A stretch of 64,000 nucleotides of DNA, taken from the NCBI RefSeq assembly GCF_943914685.1, contig NZ_CALUCZ010000011.1, positions 1 to 64,000 on the forward strand, written 5' to 3'. Positions 59,369-64,000 of the stretch are shown here, in pieces; position 1 is the stretch's first letter, and every line of letters starts with the position of its first letter. Made by a program: the position numbers and the translations under genes. The DNA is from an uncultured Mobiluncus sp. Lineage in GTDB: Bacteria; Actinomycetota; Actinomycetes; Actinomycetales; Actinomycetaceae. Under the pieces are notes generated by a model, which had not been told where the DNA came from, ran no database searches, and saw only the letters and a program-made list of their open reading frames with translations.

Positions 59369-59863
59369 ATGGCATTTCGTGAGATACGCGTGGTGGGGGA
59401 TCCCGTGCTGCGCACCCCTTGTGACTGGATTACAGACCCGCGCGACCCCGGCGTGAAACAGCTGGTCGAGGACCTGTTGGAGAACGTGGACGAGGACGGT
59501 CGCGCCGGGTTGGCGGCGAACCAAATCGGGGTCAGCCTGCGGGCGTTTTCCTGGAACATTGACGGGGAAGTCGGCTACGTTTTGAACCCCAAACTGGTCG
59601 CCACGAGTGAAGATGAATTCCAGGACGGCGATGAGGGCTGTCTGAGTGTGCCGGGGCTGTTTTACCCGACGAAACGCGCTTGGTATGCCCGCGTGGAGGG
59701 CATTGACCTGGACGGAAAACCGCTGGTGGTAGAGGGTGAAGAGCTGATGGGACGCTGCCTGCAGCACGAATGCGACCACCTGGAGGGGCACCTCTACCTG
59801 GACAGATTGGAACGCAAATACCGCAAGGAAGCCCTGCAGCAAATTCGGAAAATGGGTTGGTAG
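59369..59863 (+). CDS. def: Peptide deformylase
   Basis: A 164-residue deformylase. Motif 1 is GLAANQIGV (the usual GxGxAAxQ has Arg-Ala-Gly-Leu here), motif 2 EGCLSVPG with Cys ligand, motif 3 HECDHLEG with two His ligands and catalytic Glu/Asp. The third motif reads HECDH where most have HExDH, the normal pattern. It removes formyl from nascent chains. AGAGAGG precedes the ATG, 31 nt after proS. Confidence 0.95.
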   Translation: MAFREIRVVGDPVLRTPCDWITDPRDPGVKQLVEDLLENVDEDGRAGLAANQIGVSLRAFSWNIDGEVGYVLNPKLVATSEDEFQDGDEGCLSVPGLFYPTKRAWYARVEGIDLDGKPLVVEGEELMGRCLQHECDHLEGHLYLDRLERKYRKEALQQIRKMGW

Positions 59864-59932
59864 ACCCCGGATAGGCGTGCAACTGCCGCCGGTTTAGCGC
59901 ATAATAGAAACATAAGTTACCTCGTTGTGATT

Positions 59933-60001
59933 CGGTGTTCGGAGGGGAAGCCGCAACACCGGCCTGTTGAGCTACGGCTCAACTCAAGCACAACAGGAGG
60001 T
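59933..60001 (+). promoter_or_regulatory. Switch-like leader that can mask the SD
   Basis: The leader of the DUF3145 gene holds CGGTGTT/AACACCG (59933-59939 with 59955-59961). Further on, CCTGTTG (59963-59969) can pair either as part of GTTGAGC/GCTCAAC (59966-59972 with 59977-59983) or with CAACAGG (59991-59997), which includes half of the AGGAGG ribosome site. The two pairings are exclusive. A CATAAT -10 lies at 59900-59905. Confidence 0.5.
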
Positions 60002-60005
60002 AACC

Positions 60006-60503
60006 ATGAACCAATACACGCGAGGTGTCCTGTTTATTCACACGGCGCCTAGGGCGTTGTGTCCCCATATTGAGTGGGCGGCGGGGACGGTTTTGAATAC
60101 CGAAGTCAGTTTGGATTGGACCGTCCAAGAGGCTGACCCGACATTTTTTCGCGCCGAATTTTCCTGGGTAGGCATGGTCGGCACCGGTGCCAAGTTGGCT
60201 TCAGCTCTGCGCGGGTGGGAACATTTGCGCTATGAAGTGACCGAGGACGCGGCTCCCGGCACGGACGGCGGACGCTGGTCCCACACTCCTGAATTGGGAA
60301 TTTTCTATGCGCAAACCGATAGCGTGGGCAACGTGGTGGTGCCGGAGGGCCGGATTCTGGCGGCGTTGGAACACGCGGACAATCCCTTGCAAATGCGCCG
60401 TGAGCTGGACTTAGCCTTGGGGCGCGCGTGGGACGAGGAACTGGAACCGTACCGTTGGGCGGGTGTCGGCGCTCCCGTGAAGTACCTGCACAAGGTCGTG
60501 TGA
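60006..60503 (+). CDS. DUF3145 protein
   Basis: A 165-residue actinobacteria-specific protein (TRGVLFIHTAPRALCPHIEW, GTGAKLASALRGWEHLRYEV). No function is known. The strong AGGAGGT before the ATG at 60006 fixes the start; an upstream frame would run through the leader. It stands out in this window for a long structured leader, since many neighbours seem leaderless. Confidence 0.88.
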   Translation: MNQYTRGVLFIHTAPRALCPHIEWAAGTVLNTEVSLDWTVQEADPTFFRAEFSWVGMVGTGAKLASALRGWEHLRYEVTEDAAPGTDGGRWSHTPELGIFYAQTDSVGNVVVPEGRILAALEHADNPLQMRRELDLALGRAWDEELEPYRWAGVGAPVKYLHKVV

Positions 60504-60580
60504 GCCCTTTCTCAGAGTTGCCAACGTTGCCATTACGGGGAAAATTCGGTGTAAATTCCCCACGGAGGCTCGGTTTCATA

Positions 60581-60586
60581 TATCCT
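60581..60586 (+). promoter_or_regulatory. -10 element of the DUF3052 gene
   Basis: TATCCT lies 6 nt before the ATG at 60593. A GGGGAA/TTCCCC inverted pair (60537-60561) lies just upstream. Confidence 0.45.
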
Positions 60587-60592
60587 GAAACT

Positions 60593-61048
60593 ATGACGAA
60601 CAATGCTTCCGCCCACGCGGAACAATCTCAAAAGGATCGCTCAAACAAATCTCAGCTTGGTCTTGGTTTCGATAAGGGGTCGATTGTCCAAGAATTTTAT
60701 TATGACGATGATGTCGATGAGACACTGCGTCGCACCATCGAGGACTTCCTCGGAAACGAACTGGTAGACGAAGACTATGGGGACGTCTCTGACGGGGCGC
60801 TGATTTGGTGGCGCGCCGAAGACGGCGAAGTCGATGATTTGGCGGATTTATTGGTTGACGCATCTGGAAACCTCGACGATGGCGGGTTGATTTGGGTCAT
60901 GACCCCCGTGTCGGGCAAGCCGAATTCGGTGGATACCCAGTTCGTCGAAGAGGCCGCGAAAACCGCTGGTCTGCGGGTTATGTCCTCCTCTCACGTGAGC
61001 CCCGATTGGCTGGGAATCAGCCTCATGGCGCGCGGCGTGAACCGCTGA
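60593..61048 (+). CDS. DUF3052 protein
   Basis: A 151-residue acidic, actinobacteria-specific protein (KSQLGLGFDKGSIVQEFYYD, WLGISLMARG). It is related to small FHA-like or stress-linked proteins in annotation but has no proven function. The ATG at 60593 begins the conserved part and has a -10 hexamer 6 nt before it. Confidence 0.85.
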   Translation: MTNNASAHAEQSQKDRSNKSQLGLGFDKGSIVQEFYYDDDVDETLRRTIEDFLGNELVDEDYGDVSDGALIWWRAEDGEVDDLADLLVDASGNLDDGGLIWVMTPVSGKPNSVDTQFVEEAAKTAGLRVMSSSHVSPDWLGISLMARGVNR

Positions 61049-61128
61049 AATCCGCCTCTATTAAATCCTTGCCTGCCCCGGCCCTAAGTTTCAGAAAAAG
61101 GGGCTAATGTCGTAAGATTTAGGGGCTT

Positions 61129-61194
61129 ATGAAAACCAAGCGGACCGGACTGGCCGGCAGACCGCAAGAACAAACGATTTTGGAGACAAAGTGA
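61129..61194 (+). CDS. 21-residue upstream reading frame of tig
   Basis: An ATG at 61129, preceded by AGGGG, opens a basic 21-codon frame (MKTKRTGLAGRPQEQTILET plus K). Its TGA overlaps the tig GTG (GTGA). A TAAGAT at 61113-61118 could be its promoter. It may couple translation to tig or be chance; no family is known. Confidence 0.35.
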   Translation: MKTKRTGLAGRPQEQTILETK

Positions 61195-62609
61195 AGAGCA
61201 CTGTTGAAAACCTCAACCCCACAAAGGTCAAGTTGGCAATCGAGGTTCCCTACGAGGAATTCAAGCCCGAGATGGACAAGGTTTTCAAGGAATACGCCAA
61301 ACAGGTCAACATTCCCGGTTTCCGCCGGGGGCACGTCCCGGCTCGCGTGTTGGAATCCTACATCGGCCGTGGCGCGGTCATTGAGGACGCGGTCAATCAC
61401 GCGCTGCCGGAATACTACGGCAAGGCTGTGCAGGAACATAAGATTGCTCCGATGGGTCAGCCTAACGTGGACGTGACCGATACCCCCAACATTGAGGGCG
61501 CAGCCGGCGGCGATTTGAAGTTTACGGTGGAAGTGGAAGTGCGCCCCGAGGTCAAGCTGCCGGACTTTTCAAAGCTCAGCTTGGAAGTCGACGCGATTAA
61601 AGACGACCCGAAAGCCCTGGAAACCGAGCTGGATAACCTCCGTCGTCGTTTCGCGACTCTGAAAACCGTGGAGCGCGCCGTCAAGCAGGACGATTTCGTC
61701 ACCCTGGACCTTAAGACTGAGATTGACGGCAAAGAGGTCGATTCCCTGAACCAGACCTCCTATCACGTTGGTGCCGGTGGTTTAGTCGAGGGCCTGGACG
61801 AGGCTTTGAAAGGTCTGAAAGCCGGAGCGACTAAGACATTTGAAACCCAGCTGAAGTCTGGGCCGCACGGGGGAGAGACCGCTCAGGTGACGCTCACCGT
61901 GGATTCCGTGAAGGAACAGGTTTTGCCCGACGCTGACGACGAGTTCGCCATGATGGTTTCGGAACACGACACCATCGATGAGCTGAAGCAGGAACTTGCG
62001 GAGAACGTGGATCGTCAGGCTCGCGCCGCCCAGGCTATGTCGGCGCGCGACAAGCTGGTCGAAAAGTTGCGCGATGAGCTGGAGTTCCCGTTGCCGCAAG
62101 GGGTGTTGGACGAGACTGTGGCAGCGCAGGTCGGTGAGGACGCCAGCGAGGAAGATAAAAAGAAAGCTCAGGAAGCTGTCGAGCAGGATCTGAAAGTACA
62201 GATTATCTTGGACGCGGTGGCCGAAGAACGCCAGATGAATGTGTCTCAGCAGGAACTGTTGGAGTTTGTGCTCCAGACCGCGCAGGCTTACGGTATGGAC
62301 CCCTCCATGTTGCTGCAAAATGCGGAACAGAACAACCGGATTCCCGCATTTATCCAAGAAATTGCTCGTAACAAGTCCATCGCGTCCGCCCTCGGAGAGG
62401 TCGAGGTCAAGGACACGAACGGCAAGGTTGTCGACCTCAAGGAATTCATCGGCGAAGAGTCGGCGGAAGACGAGGACGCTGAGGAAAAGCCGGCAAAGAA
62501 GGCTCCCGCTAAGAAAGCCCCGGCTAAGAAAGCAACGGCTGCGAAAGCCCCGGCCAAGAAAGCCCCAGCCAAGAAAGCCCCGGCAAAACAGGACGCCGCG
62601 GAAAAGTAA
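61191..62609 (+). CDS. tig: Trigger factor
   Basis: A 472-residue ribosome-bound chaperone. The ribosome-docking loop is GFRRGHVP in the N-terminal domain; an FKBP-type PPIase domain (about 155-245) and a long helical C-terminal domain follow. After about residue 430 there is an unusual Lys/Ala tail with repeated PAKKA units, then QDAAEK. It guides nascent chains. TTGGAG precedes the GTG. A terminator follows the stop at 62621. Confidence 0.93.
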   Translation: MKSTVENLNPTKVKLAIEVPYEEFKPEMDKVFKEYAKQVNIPGFRRGHVPARVLESYIGRGAVIEDAVNHALPEYYGKAVQEHKIAPMGQPNVDVTDTPNIEGAAGGDLKFTVEVEVRPEVKLPDFSKLSLEVDAIKDDPKALETELDNLRRRFATLKTVERAVKQDDFVTLDLKTEIDGKEVDSLNQTSYHVGAGGLVEGLDEALKGLKAGATKTFETQLKSGPHGGETAQVTLTVDSVKEQVLPDADDEFAMMVSEHDTIDELKQELAENVDRQARAAQAMSARDKLVEKLRDELEFPLPQGVLDETVAAQVGEDASEEDKKKAQEAVEQDLKVQIILDAVAEERQMNVSQQELLEFVLQTAQAYGMDPSMLLQNAEQNNRIPAFIQEIARNKSIASALGEVEVKDTNGKVVDLKEFIGEESAEDEDAEEKPAKKAPAKKAPAKKATAAKAPAKKAPAKKAPAKQDAAEK

Positions 62610-62620
62610 CTCTTGAGCGC

Positions 62621-62656
62621 AAGGCGGGTTTCGGTACCGACCGGGACCCGCCTTTT
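62621..62656 (+). terminator. tig terminator
   Basis: AAGGCGGGT and ACCCGCCTT pair around a 16-nt loop and are followed by TT. It separates tig from the ClpP promoter region. Confidence 0.75.
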
Positions 62657-62773
62657 GCTATCAACTGACGCCCCCCGCACTGGTGAGATGAGGGAAAACC
62701 CGCCGGGAGAGGCTTGTGAATAAATCTGAAAGAAACCGACCGACACCGCCAAGGGGCGCGTGCGGTCAAAATC

Positions 62774-62790
62774 GGGATTAGCCCATAGCG
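62774..62790. promoter_or_regulatory. Candidate ClgR box before clpP1
   Basis: GGGATTAGCCCATAGCG shares 15/17 bases with 56688-56704. The segment TAGCCCATAGCGAAA fits the ClgR consensus at nearly all fixed positions. It lies 73 bp before the clpP1 start, right for an activator. Confidence 0.65.
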
Positions 62791-62862
62791 AAACCGGGGG
62801 AATGCAGCGCGAATGACGCGCGGTTATCCGTTAGGGTTAAGTGAACCAAGCGAGGAGGAAAC

Positions 62863-63471
62863 GTGACCGTAGTTAATCGCGACGAAGAAACGCCCGATGT
62901 ACCCACGGGTGGGTTTATTTACAAGCGCTTGCTCAAAGAGCGCATCATTTGGCTGGGCGATGAAGTCAGCCAGGAAAATGCCAATGCGATTTGCGCCCAG
63001 ATGCTGCTGTTGGCGGCCGAGGACCCGGATTCCGACATTTATCTCTACATCAATTCTCCCGGCGGCTCCGTCACCGCGGGCATGGCTATCTATGACACCA
63101 TGCAGTATGTGAAACCCGACGTGGTGACCGTGGCGATGGGAATGGCGGCCTCGATGGGGCAGTTCCTGTTGACGGCCGGGACGAAAGGCAAGCGTTTCGC
63201 GACTCCGCACGCACGGATTCTCATGCATCAGCCTCTCGGCGGCGTCCAGGGAACCGCCTCCGAAGTGCGGATTAATGCTGATTTGATTCTGGCGATGAAG
63301 CGGGAACTCGCTCAGATTACCGCCGAGCGCACCGGTCACACGCTGGAAGAAATCACCAGGGACGCGGACCGTGACCACTGGTTTACCGCTCAGGAAGCCT
63401 TGGAATACGGTTTTATTGACGCGGTGGTTGAGAACGCGGCCGCGGTACAGAGCTCGAAGAAGGGGGAGTAA
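62863..63471 (+). CDS. clpP1: ATP-dependent Clp protease proteolytic subunit 1
   Basis: A 202-residue ClpP. Ser97 in GMAASMGQF, His122 in HQPLGG and a later Asp form the triad. Actinobacteria need mixed ClpP1P2 rings that pair with ClpC or ClpX. AGGAGG precedes the GTG start. The ORF ends in TAATG, joined to clpP2. Confidence 0.95.
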   Translation: MTVVNRDEETPDVPTGGFIYKRLLKERIIWLGDEVSQENANAICAQMLLLAAEDPDSDIYLYINSPGGSVTAGMAIYDTMQYVKPDVVTVAMGMAASMGQFLLTAGTKGKRFATPHARILMHQPLGGVQGTASEVRINADLILAMKRELAQITAERTGHTLEEITRDADRDHWFTAQEALEYGFIDAVVENAAAVQSSKKGE

Positions 63472-64000
63472 TGAGGCATTATCAAGGTGATTTAGGAATG
63501 TCCGCAGGGGTTGCTGCGGTTTCGCCCGCGAATGCGTCTGTCCCCGCGGGGGCGGCTCCGGCGTTGCCCAGCGCACGCTATATCTTGCCGACTTTCGAGG
63601 AACGCACGGCTTACGGCTACAAACGCCAGGACCCTTATGCGAAACTGTTTGAGGATCGGATTGTGTTCCTGGGTAACCAGGTGGACGACGCCTCCGCCGA
63701 TGACGTGATGGCGCAGCTGCTGGTGTTGGAAAGCCAGGATCCCGATTCGCTCATTACCATGTACATCAACTCTCCGGGCGGGTCTTTTACCGCGATGACG
63801 GCGATTTATGACACGATGCAATATATTAAGCCCGAGATTCAGACGGTTTGCTTGGGTCAAGCAGCGTCCGCGGCGGCGGTGCTGCTGGCGGGGGGTGCTC
63901 CGGGCAAGCGTCTGGCGCTGCCCAATGCGCGGGTACTGATCCACCAGCCGGCCATTCAGGGCGCTCAGGGTCAGGCCACCGATTTGGCGATTATTGCTGA
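63471..64000 (+). CDS. clpP2: Clp protease proteolytic subunit 2, cut by window end
   Basis: The first 176 codons of the second ClpP: PTFEERTAYGYKRQDPYAKL, FLGNQVDDASADDV, SPGGSFTAMTAIYDTMQYIK, catalytic Ser in LGQAASAAAVLLAGG and His in IHQPAI. It starts at the ATG overlapping the clpP1 stop; the ATG at 63498 is an alternative nearer the conserved region. The tail lies outside the window. Confidence 0.93.
   Translation, partial: MRHYQGDLGMSAGVAAVSPANASVPAGAAPALPSARYILPTFEERTAYGYKRQDPYAKLFEDRIVFLGNQVDDASADDVMAQLLVLESQDPDSLITMYINSPGGSFTAMTAIYDTMQYIKPEIQTVCLGQAASAAAVLLAGGAPGKRLALPNARVLIHQPAIQGAQGQATDLAIIA

Overview
The window looks like a chromosomal segment of a mid-GC actinobacterium. The ClgR-DUF3046 pair, DUF3145 and DUF3052 proteins, paired clpP genes, FtsEX with an M23 hydrolase, and an RNase J-dapB-dapA-M16 block are all actinobacterial hallmarks. 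A large LPXTG protein with InlB/Flg_new-type repeats, moderate GC and many leaderless genes would fit Actinomycetaceae such as Mobiluncus or Varibaculum; that placement is an inference.

Layout. 1-4.3 kb is an accessory graveyard: a DUF3800 gene, a broken HicAB pair, a small membrane protein with an alpha/beta hydrolase whose tail is written over by an IS3-type fragment, an orphan DUF2283 gene behind a toxin-like tail and integrase debris, a tRNA-Ala with a partial 3' duplicate, a hairpin cluster and a strongly G-rich strand. 4.3-9.4 kb is a 1698-residue sortase-anchored surface protein. 9.6-16.6 kb is a complete phosphate module on the minus strand (pstSCAB-phoU-phoP-phoR), followed at 16.7-18.9 kb by a KtrAB/Trk-type potassium uptake pair. 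18.9-24.1 kb is the classic prfB-ftsE-ftsX-M23-smpB run on the plus strand, with a seven-copy 11-bp operator-like array before smpB. A macro-domain protein, tRNA-Met and a small unknown follow.

26.28-42.97 kb is a compact (about 16.7 kb) siphovirus prophage between 47-bp att repeats in a tRNA-Asn. It has repressor and Cro-like genes, early genes, HNH, terminases, portal, a protease-capsid fusion, tail genes with a -1 frameshift chaperone, tape measure, tail tip, fibre, endolysin, holins and integrase. The most striking feature is that the attachment core lies inside the 3' end of the repressor reading frame. Integration therefore gives a 104-residue repressor, while the circular phage would make a 126-residue form whose end overlaps the integrase start. 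This is the architecture of integration-dependent immunity described in some mycobacteriophages.

43-64 kb returns to core genome: a small hydrophobic peptide, M20 amidohydrolase, secreted DUF1524 nuclease, S4 protein, M16 protease, dapA, dapB, RNase J, PfkB kinase, ftsK, pgsA, clgR, DUF3046, proS, def, DUF3145 (with a possible SD-masking leader), DUF3052, tig, clpP1 and the start of clpP2. A near-identical 17-bp element before clgR and before clpP1 is a good ClgR-box candidate, linking regulator and target. Many genes, host and phage, have a TAnnnT hexamer exactly 6 nt before the start codon, implying leaderless mRNAs are common.
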